DNA of 14,635 bases from Bacteroidales bacterium (GTDB taxonomy: Bacteria; Bacteroidota; Bacteroidia; Bacteroidales; Muribaculaceae), in assembly GCA_030526455.1 (NCBI GenBank), contig JAUNCU010000060.1, forward strand, positions 1 to 14,635, written 5' to 3'. This document shows positions 7,126 to 14,463 of the stretch, one piece after another. Position numbers and translations under genes: made by a program. The first letter of the stretch is position 1, and each line of letters opens with the position of its first letter. The notes below the pieces were generated by a model. The model saw nothing but the letters and a program-made list of their open reading frames with translations, was not told the origin of the DNA and made no database searches.

Positions 7126-7915
7126 TCCACAATATCGCATTTCGGTGCTCATGGGCATCTACAACTGCGCCTCCACGCTGCAGGAAGCCCTCGACTCGCT
7201 CTATGCCCAAACTTTTCAAGACTTCAAAATCATCCTCTGCGACGACGGTTCGAGCGACGATACGCTGAAAATAGCGGAGGAGAACGCCCGACTCCACCCT
7301 AATGTGGTGGTGATTAAAAATGAGCGCAACATGGGCCTCAACTACACCCTCAACCACTGCCTCGAGTATGCCGACACCGAATATGTGGCGCGCATGGACG
7401 GCGACGACCTCAGCCTTCCCACTCGCTTCGAGAAGGAAATCAAATTCCTCGACGAGCATCCCGAATATGCCGTGGTGAGCGCCCCGATGATCTACTTCGA
7501 CGAAGGCGGCGATTTTCGCCGTGGCCGCGGAAAGGGCGAAATCAACAAATACGACTTCAAAAACGGCACCCCCATCTGCCACGCCCCGTGCATGGGGCGC
7601 ACAGCCGTGTTTAAGCAAGTGGGAGGCTACAGCGTGGGCGAGCACCTCATAAGGGTGGAAGACTACCACCTGTGGTTCAAGATATTCTCGGCAGGCCACA
7701 AACTCTACATGCTCGACGAGTGCCTTTACAAGATGCGCGACGACCGTAACGCCGTGGCGCGACGCACCTGGAAAGGACGTCGCAACACTGCCCTGCTCAT
7801 GCTGAAAGGATTCAAGATGATAGGCCTGCCATGGTACTACAAGGTGTACGCCCTGCGCCCCATCATCACCTACATGCTCCCAAAACCCGTATATAAGTAT
7901 CTTCACAAAAAATAA
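7118..7915 (+). CDS. Glycosyltransferase, family 2
   Basis: A 265-residue, compact and textbook GT2 enzyme. It carries ISVLMGIYNCASTLQEALDSL, IILCDDGSSDDT, NMGLNYTLNHCLEYADTEYVARMDGDD (DGDD at residues 94-97) followed by LSLPTRFEKEIKFLDEHPEYAVV, and the catalytic-base ED at residues 181-182 in IRVEDYHLWFK. The C-terminus is basic with an amphipathic, tyrosine-rich end, consistent with membrane association. The start overlaps the end of wzy by 8 bases. From here rightward the operon is GC-rich (bases 7381-7440 about 58% G+C). The sugar specificity cannot be inferred. Confidence 0.95.
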   Translation: MANPQYRISVLMGIYNCASTLQEALDSLYAQTFQDFKIILCDDGSSDDTLKIAEENARLHPNVVVIKNERNMGLNYTLNHCLEYADTEYVARMDGDDLSLPTRFEKEIKFLDEHPEYAVVSAPMIYFDEGGDFRRGRGKGEINKYDFKNGTPICHAPCMGRTAVFKQVGGYSVGEHLIRVEDYHLWFKIFSAGHKLYMLDECLYKMRDDRNAVARRTWKGRRNTALLMLKGFKMIGLPWYYKVYALRPIITYMLPKPVYKYLHKK

Positions 7916-7925
7916 GCATCCCATT

Positions 7926-9068
7926 ATGGAAAAGAAAAAGAAAATATGTTTTGTGGTATCGGCTCCCGGAACTGCAAGAAACTTTTTTAAGGAACCCATA
8001 AAATTGCTGGCAGAGCACTTCGACGTGTATCTCGCCGCAAATATCAAAAGCGAAGATGAACTGGCCGACATGCGCCTCGCTGGCTATCGTAGCATCCCCA
8101 TCGAGCGTCGACCCAACTATAAAACCGACCTCAAAGCGCTGAAGGAACTCACGCGCTACTTTAAGGACGAGCAATTCGACTGCGTCCACTCCATGTCGAA
8201 GAAGGCGAGCCTGCTCTGCTCCATCGCCGCCCGCCGTGCAAAAATCCCTTACCGCTTCCACCACTTCACAGGCCAAATGTGGCACACGATGAAGGGCTTG
8301 CGTCGCGCGTTCTACAAATATATGGATGTGTTTATCGTGAAGAGCGACACCCACATGCTGGTCGACGGCGTTTCGCAGAAGGAGTACCTCGAAGAGCAGA
8401 AGGTGCTGAAAAAGAATCAGGCCACAGTGCTCGGCAAAGGGTCGATTTGCGGTGTGAACGTCGACCGCTTCAAGCCCGACGCCGACGCCCGCCAGCGCAT
8501 CAGGGAAGAGGTGAAGGTCGATGCCGACACGGTGGTGTTCATCTTCATGGGACGCCTGAAGCGCGAGAAAGGCATCTACGAATTGCTCGCGGCCTACAAC
8601 GCCATAGCCCCATCATGCCCTAAATCGCTGCTGCTGCTCGTGGGCACCGACGAAGAGTCGTGCATGAGCCGAATCTGTGAATATCCTAATCTGAAAGACG
8701 GCGAAAACGTAATCTATTACGGCCACACCAGCCGACCCGAGGATTTGCTCAACGCCGGCGACATCTACGTGCTCCCCACCTACAGGGAAGGTTTTGGCCT
8801 CTCGGTGCTCGAAGCCTCTTGCGTGGGCCTGCCTGTGATTTGCAGCGACACCTACGGCGTGCGCGACACGATGGTGGACAACGAAACTGGCCTCCGTTGC
8901 AAAACTTACGACGTCGACACCCTGGCTGTGGCGATGAAGGAACTCTACAACAGCCCCGAGAAGAGAAAAGAATTTGGCAAAAACGGCATCAAATACGTAC
9001 ACGACAATTTCAGCGCTAGTTACGTGTGCCAAGAGTGGTTGAATTACTATCTGAATAACTTGAAATAG
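7926..9068 (+). CDS. Glycosyltransferase, family 4 (GT-B fold)
   Basis: A 380-residue retaining glycosyltransferase. The N-terminal Rossmann half starts KKICFVVSAPGTARNFFKEPIKLLAEHF, and VHSMSKKASLLCSIAARRAKIPYRFHHFTGQMW is typical of the acceptor domain in transferases acting early on undecaprenyl-linked sugars. The C-terminal half has KGSICGVNVDRFKPD, then VVFIFMGRLKREKGIYELL, and the EX7E motif (E288 and E296) in EGFGLSVLEAS, which holds the donor phosphate and ribose. The start is 10 bases after the previous stop, and its own TAG directly abuts the next ATG. Resemblance to PglA/CapM-like enzymes that add a second sugar is suggestive only. Confidence 0.92.
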   Translation: MEKKKKICFVVSAPGTARNFFKEPIKLLAEHFDVYLAANIKSEDELADMRLAGYRSIPIERRPNYKTDLKALKELTRYFKDEQFDCVHSMSKKASLLCSIAARRAKIPYRFHHFTGQMWHTMKGLRRAFYKYMDVFIVKSDTHMLVDGVSQKEYLEEQKVLKKNQATVLGKGSICGVNVDRFKPDADARQRIREEVKVDADTVVFIFMGRLKREKGIYELLAAYNAIAPSCPKSLLLLVGTDEESCMSRICEYPNLKDGENVIYYGHTSRPEDLLNAGDIYVLPTYREGFGLSVLEASCVGLPVICSDTYGVRDTMVDNETGLRCKTYDVDTLAVAMKELYNSPEKRKEFGKNGIKYVHDNFSASYVCQEWLNYYLNNLK

Positions 9069-10217
9069 ATGGCTAATGTTCTTTTGCTGGGGAGCGGTAC
9101 GCAAAGTCTGGCTATTCTGCCTTCTTTGCACAAAGCAGGCCACAGGGTGGTGATGCTCACCGAGGAGCATTCCAACTATGGCGACCGCTCGCGCTATGTG
9201 ACGAAAGTGTATCGCCACCATTGCGACAACGACGAGGGCGCTTACATGCACCTCCTCTCCTCTATCGTGGCCTCTGAAGCCATCGATGTGGTGATCCCGA
9301 TGGGCGACGATGGCGCGCGGCTGATGAGTAAGCACCGCGATGCGCTTATGCCCAGAGTGAAATCACCCGCATTCGGCGATTTCCTTCGCGGCTACGACAA
9401 AAACCAGTTGATGACGCTTTGCCGCGAAAAGGGCTATCCCCACCCCGCCACTATCGACCTCGCCATCACCGCCCATGATAGCGACGAGGTGAAGCATTTC
9501 GCCTTCCCAGCAATGCTGAAGCCTAACTGCACCACTGGCGGACGCGGCATGGTGGTGGTGAACAGTTACGAGGAGTTCGAGGCCGCCTATCCCGCCCTGC
9601 ACGCCACCTACGGCGACTATCACTTGCAGAAGTTTGTGAAAGAGGGCGGCAAGCAGGTGAAGGTGCAACTCTACGTGAACGACCGCCAAGAACTGGTGGC
9701 CAGTTCGGTGATGCAGAAACTGCGCTGGTATCCCGTGAAGGCGGGGTCCAACTGCTGCGCGGTGTCGATTCGCCACGAGCGCATGGTGGAAATTTGCCAC
9801 AGTGTGCTCAAAGACCTCAACTGGGTGGGATTCGCCGACTTCGACCTCATCGAGGATCCCGACACGGGCCAACTGCTCATCATGGAAATCAACCCTCGCC
9901 TGCCGGCATGCATCAAAAATGCCATCGTGGCGGGCATCGACTGGGCCGAAATCATGGTGCGCGACGTGATGCAGCAGCCTCAAAAGCAATACACCTTCAA
10001 AGAGGGCGTGTATCTGCGCCACCTGGGGCTGGAGATTCTGTGGTGGAAAAATTCGGCCAGCCGTTGGCACACCAAGCCTTGCTGGTGGAAATTCTGGGGC
10101 AACGTGCGCTACCAGGACATGAGCACCCCCACCGACCCCATGCCGTTCCTGAGTGGCACCTACAACAATATCAAAAAACTCTTCAACCCCGATTTTCAAA
10201 AAGCAAAACAAATATGA
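9069..10217 (+). CDS. ATP-grasp ligase (carboxylate-amine/thiol ligase-like)
   Basis: A 382-residue ATP-grasp protein. It has an N-terminal Rossmann-like pre-ATP domain (VLLLGSGTQSLAILPSLHKAGHRVVML), then the central lysine in FPAMLKPNC (K151) followed by the GGRG loop (157-160), and the catalytic metal-binding LIMEINPRLPA (E273, N275). Such enzymes use ATP to activate a carboxylate and couple it to an amine or another nucleophile. In a capsule operon the likely job is to attach an amino acid or amine to a sugar, or to make a precursor for that. A tryptophan-rich C-terminus (LEILWWKNSASRWHTKPCWWKFW) is unusual and may bind a sugar or membrane. The gene abuts the GT4 gene without a gap and shares an ATGA with the acyltransferase gene. 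The substrate is unknown. Confidence 0.88.
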   Translation: MANVLLLGSGTQSLAILPSLHKAGHRVVMLTEEHSNYGDRSRYVTKVYRHHCDNDEGAYMHLLSSIVASEAIDVVIPMGDDGARLMSKHRDALMPRVKSPAFGDFLRGYDKNQLMTLCREKGYPHPATIDLAITAHDSDEVKHFAFPAMLKPNCTTGGRGMVVVNSYEEFEAAYPALHATYGDYHLQKFVKEGGKQVKVQLYVNDRQELVASSVMQKLRWYPVKAGSNCCAVSIRHERMVEICHSVLKDLNWVGFADFDLIEDPDTGQLLIMEINPRLPACIKNAIVAGIDWAEIMVRDVMQQPQKQYTFKEGVYLRHLGLEILWWKNSASRWHTKPCWWKFWGNVRYQDMSTPTDPMPFLSGTYNNIKKLFNPDFQKAKQI

Positions 10218-11257
10218 CCTCAGCACCTAGCAGATTTCAATACATCGACCTCACGAAGGGCATCGGCATCCTCACCGTGGTGTGGGCTCACATCATGCTT
10301 GTGGGATGGTCGCACCGGCTCATCTACGCCTTCCACATGCCGCTGTTCTTCTTCGTTTCGGGTTTCTTGTTCAAGGCCGAAAAATTCGCCTCCTTCACCG
10401 ATTTCCTGAAAAAGCGCTTCAAGCGCCTCATGATTCCTTATGCCATCTACTCGGTGGCCACATGGGCAGTGTGGGCGGTGTTCCGATATATCACCCACAG
10501 CGATGTGGAAAGTTATTTCATGCCTTTGCTCCAGACGGTGATCGCGCAAGGTTCGGGCGAATTTATGGTCCACAACTCGGCGCTGTGGTTCATCCCATGC
10601 CTCTTTGCCGTGGAAATCATCTACTTTTTCATCCGCAAAACTGGCGAGATAGCCTCTCTGGCGCTGTGTGTAGCCATCGCCGCGCTCAACTACCTGATGG
10701 CATGCATCTTCGGCGACGCTTACATGTATGGCCTGCCATGGAACCTTGATGCAGCATTCTATGCACTCCCCTTCTATGCATTGGCCAATATCGTCCACAA
10801 GCACTACAGCCACGAGCAAATCCTCGGTCTGGTGAAGCGAAACCGCATAGCCACGCTGCTCACCACGGCGGCACTCGGCGCTGCGCTGTGCCTTCTGGCT
10901 TTCAACTTCCAGGAGTGCTCCATGGGCTCGAGTTCCTATCAGTGCCACATAGGCATCTTCTTCGTGCGTGCCTTCATTGGCTGCTTTGCCCTCATCATGC
11001 TGTGCGCCCTCATCACCAGCGTGGCCACCCCTCGATGGATTACTAATGCGCTCTCCTGGTGCGGCAAAAACAGCCTCGACATCATGTGCCTCCACATCCC
11101 CGTGAAGGGCATAGCCATGATTCTGGTGAGCAAAGCGCTTCACCCCGCAGTCGACGTGTCGGAATCGGGTGCCTATTCAGCCATCGCTTTCGTGATGACC
11201 ATGGTGGTGTGCACGGTTTTGATTTATGGTATCAACAAATACATTCGCCATCAATGA
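10214..11257 (+). CDS. Acyltransferase 3 family membrane protein
   Basis: A 347-residue integral membrane acyltransferase (PF01757), the family that O-acetylates or otherwise acylates capsule and O-antigen sugars. It starts with the diagnostic FQYIDLTKGIGILTVVWAHIML (conserved H26), then AFHMPLFFFVSGFLFK. About ten transmembrane segments are visible, with the usual NSALWFIPCLF loop in the middle and SLDIMCLHIPVKG near the end. I chose ATG 10214 because it makes an ATGA overlap with the ligase stop; the same frame is open further upstream but has no family similarity there. It is coupled to the deacetylase gene by another ATGA. Donor is probably acetyl-CoA or another acyl-CoA, and the acceptor sugar is unknown. 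Confidence 0.92.
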   Translation: MTSAPSRFQYIDLTKGIGILTVVWAHIMLVGWSHRLIYAFHMPLFFFVSGFLFKAEKFASFTDFLKKRFKRLMIPYAIYSVATWAVWAVFRYITHSDVESYFMPLLQTVIAQGSGEFMVHNSALWFIPCLFAVEIIYFFIRKTGEIASLALCVAIAALNYLMACIFGDAYMYGLPWNLDAAFYALPFYALANIVHKHYSHEQILGLVKRNRIATLLTTAALGAALCLLAFNFQECSMGSSSYQCHIGIFFVRAFIGCFALIMLCALITSVATPRWITNALSWCGKNSLDIMCLHIPVKGIAMILVSKALHPAVDVSESGAYSAIAFVMTMVVCTVLIYGINKYIRHQ

Positions 11258-12132
11258 AAATTCTTAGTTTTGATATTGAGGAGTGGTATATCGAGAAGAT
11301 GTATCACGGCGGCCGCAAGGCTGAGTACGAATCGTTTGACTACTACCTGAGCGAGATTCTTTCGTGCTTGGAGCAGAAGGGGGCGAAAGCCACGTTTTTC
11401 TGCGTGGGCGGCATGGCTAGGGAGTTTCCTGAGGTGATCAAGAAAATCGCCGAGGGAGGCCACGAGATTGGCTGCCACTCCGATGCCCACGTGTGGCTCA
11501 CAAAACTGAGCCAGAACGATCTCCTTGCCGACACGCGTGCGGCAGTGGATTCGCTCGAGCAGTGCATCGGTCGCAAGGTGCTGAGTTACCGCGCACCCGC
11601 CTTCAGCATCGGTGCCGGCAATAAGTGGGCTTTTGAAATTCTGGCCCAGTGCGGCATTGAGCGCGACGCCTCCATCTTTCCAGCCGAACGCGACTTCGGC
11701 GGATTTGCCAATTTCGGACAAAAAGTGCCTTCAATCGTAAAATGCGGCGATGCCGTGCTGAAAGAGTTTCCCATCTGTACCGCCAAGGTGCTTGGCAAGG
11801 AAATTGCCTATTCGGGCGGCGGATATTTCAGGTTCTTCCCGCTCTGGTTTGTGGAAAAGGAGATGAACAAGGCCGAGTATGCAATGACGTATTTCCACAT
11901 CGGCGACCTCACCCCCGAGCGCGGCGGACTGATGTCGAAAGAAGAATTTGAAGAATATTTCAAGGAGCCAGGGACGCTCATCAACCGCTACAAGCGCTAC
12001 GTGAAGTCGAACCTCGGCAAGAAATCGGCCTTCAGCAGAATGGTGAAACTCATCAACTCCCACGATTTCGAAACACTGGAGTCGGCTTCTAAAATCATCG
12101 ACTGGCAAAACGCGCCAGTTGTGGAACTATAA
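11254..12132 (+). CDS. NodB-type polysaccharide deacetylase
   Basis: A 292-residue carbohydrate esterase 4-type enzyme that would remove N-acetyl or O-acetyl groups. The NodB metal site is visible: FDIEEW (D7, E9, E10), HSDAH (H75, H79) matching H[ST]xxH, and YRAPAF (R113-P115). The form with FDIEEW and the later EIAYSGGGYFRFFP and YFHIGDL stretches resembles deacetylases with a DUF3473-like tail that are also seen with exosortase A-type exopolysaccharide clusters. There is no signal peptide, so it should act in the cytoplasm on a lipid-linked or nucleotide-linked sugar. I chose ATG 11254, which overlaps the acyltransferase stop as ATGA; upstream codons in frame are acyltransferase shadow. 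The product of N-deacetylation would be a free amine. Confidence 0.92.
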   Translation: MKILSFDIEEWYIEKMYHGGRKAEYESFDYYLSEILSCLEQKGAKATFFCVGGMAREFPEVIKKIAEGGHEIGCHSDAHVWLTKLSQNDLLADTRAAVDSLEQCIGRKVLSYRAPAFSIGAGNKWAFEILAQCGIERDASIFPAERDFGGFANFGQKVPSIVKCGDAVLKEFPICTAKVLGKEIAYSGGGYFRFFPLWFVEKEMNKAEYAMTYFHIGDLTPERGGLMSKEEFEEYFKEPGTLINRYKRYVKSNLGKKSAFSRMVKLINSHDFETLESASKIIDWQNAPVVEL

Positions 12133-12146
12133 AACAACTCACTACG

Positions 12147-12755
12147 ATGTACAAGCATTTTTTTAAGCGATTTCTTGATTTTTGCATTGCCTTGACGGCG
12201 CTGGTGGTGATTTCGCCGGTGCTGCTGGTGGTTACCGTTTGGCTGCATTTTGCCAATAAGGGGGCTGGAGCCTTCTTCTTTCAGGAGCGCCCAGGGCTGC
12301 ACGGCAAGATTTTCAAGATTATCAAATACAAGACCATGACCGACGAGCGCGACGCCGACGGCAACCTCCTGCCCGATGCCGACCGATTGACAAAAGTTGG
12401 CAAATTTGTGCGCTCCACCTCCATCGACGAGTTGCCCCAACTCATCAATGTGCTCAAGGGCGACATGGCCCTCATAGGCCCCCGCCCACTGCGCGTGGAG
12501 TATTTGCCCATCTACAGCAAAGAGCAGGCCCGCCGCCACGACGTGCGCCCAGGCATCACAGGCTGGGCACAATGCCACGGCCGCAACGCCATCTCTTGGA
12601 CCGAGAAATTCAAACTCGACGTGTGGTACGTGGATCACGTATCGTTCGCCACCGACGTGAAAGTGATCATCGCAACAATAAAAACGGTGCTCAACCGCGA
12701 CGGCATCTCCCAAGATGGCCAAGCCACGATGCCATTCTTCGATGGCACCAATTGA
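12147..12755 (+). CDS. PglC-like initiating phosphoglycosyl transferase, copy 1
   Basis: A 202-residue monotopic phosphoglycosyl transferase that would move a sugar phosphate from a UDP-sugar to undecaprenyl phosphate and so start the repeat unit. It has a single N-terminal hydrophobic re-entrant segment (about residues 10-34), QERPGLHGK, KYKTMTDERD, then TSIDELPQLINVLKGDMALIGPRPL with the catalytic Asp-Glu pair (D94, E95), and RRHDVRPGITGWAQCHGRN. Length is typical of the minimal PglC/WcaJ-core type. It begins 14 bases after the deacetylase stop. A close paralogue lies 1,696 bases downstream. By ungapped hand alignment about 130 of the first 190 residues are identical, which points to duplication. 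Confidence 0.95.
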   Translation: MYKHFFKRFLDFCIALTALVVISPVLLVVTVWLHFANKGAGAFFFQERPGLHGKIFKIIKYKTMTDERDADGNLLPDADRLTKVGKFVRSTSIDELPQLINVLKGDMALIGPRPLRVEYLPIYSKEQARRHDVRPGITGWAQCHGRNAISWTEKFKLDVWYVDHVSFATDVKVIIATIKTVLNRDGISQDGQATMPFFDGTN

Positions 12756-12814
12756 TTGGTAGCGCATTTCTAAGCAAAAGATTATCGATAATAACATAAG
12801 CATAAAAAAAACAT
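12756..12814. other. Intergenic gap with 12-base palindrome
   Basis: This 59-base gap is AT-rich amid GC-rich genes and is the largest one after wzx. It contains the perfect palindrome ATTATCGATAAT (12781-12792) and an A8 run just before the epimerase start. No T-tract follows the palindrome, so it is not a standard terminator. I see no -7 TAnnTTTG promoter. It might be a protein-binding site or a duplication scar. Confidence 0.3.
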
Positions 12815-13822
12815 ATGAAAAGAGTAGTAGTTTTCGGAGCCACAGGCAACCTCGGCGCCTACATTGCCATGCACCTGAAAAGCGAGGGCTATGATGTGAT
12901 AGGCGTAGGATTCAGGAAAAACGACAACAATTTTTTCCGCGACCACGGTATGACCTATTATTCGGTCGACATCAAAAACCGCAAGGCATTCGACGTGCTT
13001 CCTAAAGACGGCATCTATGCCGTGGCGCATTTCGCAAGTTCACTGCCATCGCGCTATGCATTCGATGCGGTGGATTTGTTTGAATCCATCACAATTGGCA
13101 CGCTCAATGTGCTGGAGTGGATGCGTGAGGTGGGATGCAAAAAGATTGTCTTCCCCCAGACGCCTTCCGATATGGCAAAGTTCCACAACAATGGCAGCGT
13201 GATTCCTTGCGACGCTCCTCGCCATTTCCCGCTCACTGGCGACCACGCCGTGTACACGATAGCGAAGAATGCCGCTGTCGACTTGATGGAACACTATCGC
13301 GCCGAATTCGGCATAAGTTTCTTCGCGCTCCGCTTCTTCACCATCTACCAGTATCACCCCAATGCCTACCACTATGCCGACTTCAAGCGCCGCATGATGC
13401 CTTTCCGCATGCTCATGGACCGAGCCAGCAAAAGTCTGCCCATCGAAATTTGGGGCAATTGCAAGAAGGCGAAGGAGATGGTGTATATCAAAGATTTCGT
13501 GCGACTGGTGCAGGCGTGTATCGAAAGCGACAAGCCAGGCGGGTGCTACAATTGCGGCAATGGCTGGCAAGTGTCGCTCGAAGAGCAGATTCTCGGCATC
13601 ATCGAAGTGTTCTCTCCAGAAGGCAACCCTTCTCCAGTGACTTACTGCCCAGAAAAGCCCGACCCACTGGAAAACGCGTTCGACATGACCAAGACCTTTG
13701 CCGACTTCCCATCATATCGCCCCAAATACTCCTATCTCGACCAACTTCGCGACTTTAAGCACGAAATGGAAACCGAGCCCATGGCACAATTATGGGGCAC
13801 TAAAGAAGACTTTGAAGAATAA
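12815..13822 (+). CDS. Extended SDR: NAD-dependent sugar epimerase/dehydratase/reductase
   Basis: A 335-residue extended short-chain dehydrogenase/reductase, the family of nucleotide-sugar 4-epimerases, dehydratases and reductases. It has the N-terminal Rossmann loop GATGNLG (G8, G11, G14), the active-site YxxxK (Y147, K151) in YTIAKNAA, and a substrate-side FPQTPSD (T116/S118) that replaces the more usual STSEVYG, so the catalytic serine/threonine position is atypical. The C-terminal substrate domain includes EMVYIKDFVRL and YNCGNG. It lies between the two initiating transferases, so it probably makes the UDP-sugar that one of them uses. It could be an epimerase or a 4-ketoreductase; motifs alone do not decide. 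The start follows an A-rich 59-base gap. Confidence 0.9.
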   Translation: MKRVVVFGATGNLGAYIAMHLKSEGYDVIGVGFRKNDNNFFRDHGMTYYSVDIKNRKAFDVLPKDGIYAVAHFASSLPSRYAFDAVDLFESITIGTLNVLEWMREVGCKKIVFPQTPSDMAKFHNNGSVIPCDAPRHFPLTGDHAVYTIAKNAAVDLMEHYRAEFGISFFALRFFTIYQYHPNAYHYADFKRRMMPFRMLMDRASKSLPIEIWGNCKKAKEMVYIKDFVRLVQACIESDKPGGCYNCGNGWQVSLEEQILGIIEVFSPEGNPSPVTYCPEKPDPLENAFDMTKTFADFPSYRPKYSYLDQLRDFKHEMETEPMAQLWGTKEDFEE

Positions 13823-13842
13823 TCACTGAAGATAGATAAGTC

Positions 13843-14463
13843 ATGTACAAGAATTGCTTGAAGCGGGTTTTTGACTTTGTGATCGTGCTTTGCGTGCTGC
13901 TGGCGATTTGGCCGTTTTTGCTCATCGTCACGCTGCTGCTGCTGTTTTTCAACGAGGGTGCCGGTGCATTTTTCTTGCAGGAACGCCCTGGCTACAAAGG
14001 TAAGCCTTTCAAAATCATCAAGTTCAAGACAATGAACGAGAAGAAAGGCCCCGACGGGAAACTGTTGCCCGATGTGCAACGTATCACCAAATTTGGCCGC
14101 TTCGTAAGAAACATGAGTATCGACGAACTCCCCCAACTCATCAATGTGCTCAAGGGCGACATGGCGATCATTGGTCCTCGACCTCTGCTGATGCAATACC
14201 TGCCACTCTACAGCGCCGAGCAGGCTCGCCGCCACGACGTGCGCCCCGGCATCACAGGCTGGGCACAATGCCACGGACGCAACAACCTGAGTTGGACAAA
14301 GAAATTTGAGTTAGACGTGTGGTACGTCGACCACGTGTCATTCCTCACCGACCTCAAGGTGGTGTGGACTACAGCAAAGAAGGTGCTTTTGCGTAAAGAC
14401 ATCGACAACGACACTGTAGAGAACAAGCAATACACTACTCCCCTTTTCAATGGAAAAAATTAA
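13843..14463 (+). CDS. PglC-like initiating phosphoglycosyl transferase, copy 2
   Basis: A 206-residue paralogue of the transferase at 12147-12755. It has the same layout: an N-terminal hydrophobic segment (about residues 10-36), FLQERPGYKGK, KFKTMNEKKG, MSIDELPQLINVLKGDMAIIGPRPL with D94-E95 intact, and RRHDVRPGITGWAQCHGRN. All catalytic residues I can place are present, so it should be active. Differences cluster in the membrane segment, around residues 61-70 and 171-206, which may alter sugar or lipid recognition. It begins 20 bases after the epimerase stop and overlaps the following PLP enzyme gene by 14 bases. Two initiating enzymes in one operon is uncommon. Confidence 0.95.
   Translation: MYKNCLKRVFDFVIVLCVLLAIWPFLLIVTLLLLFFNEGAGAFFLQERPGYKGKPFKIIKFKTMNEKKGPDGKLLPDVQRITKFGRFVRNMSIDELPQLINVLKGDMAIIGPRPLLMQYLPLYSAEQARRHDVRPGITGWAQCHGRNNLSWTKKFELDVWYVDHVSFLTDLKVVWTTAKKVLLRKDIDNDTVENKQYTTPLFNGKN

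Larger units (their letters stand above)
12423..14283 (+). repeat. Near-identical direct tracts in the two PGT genes
   Basis: Equivalent parts of the two initiating transferase genes are almost identical at the DNA level, at a constant offset of 1,696 bases. Bases 12435-12469 match 14131-14165 without a mismatch (35 bases), and 12525-12587 match 14221-14283 with three differences in 63. Third-codon positions are shared in these tracts, although synonymous sites just outside already differ. The coordinates given here span both copies and include the epimerase between them. Recent gene conversion or a fairly recent duplication would explain it. Confidence 0.75.

Noticed and set aside
7100..8071. 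Long open frame (323 aa) on the - strand over the GT2/GT4 junction
   Set aside because: It overlaps two well-supported + strand genes and spans their boundary. It shows no domain and arises from GC-rich codon bias.
9794..10213. N-terminal extension of the acyltransferase frame by 140 codons
   Set aside because: The extra residues overlap the ATP-grasp gene out of frame and have no similarity. ATG 10214 with the ATGA overlap starts right at the conserved region.
9363..11143. Two long - strand frames over the ATP-grasp and acyltransferase genes
   Set aside because: They are shadows of genes with strong motifs. Such antisense frames appear mainly in the GC-rich parts of the window.
11059..11253. 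N-terminal extension of the deacetylase frame
   Set aside because: It lies over the acyltransferase gene in another frame. The NodB fold begins at MKILSFDIEEW, ATG 11254.
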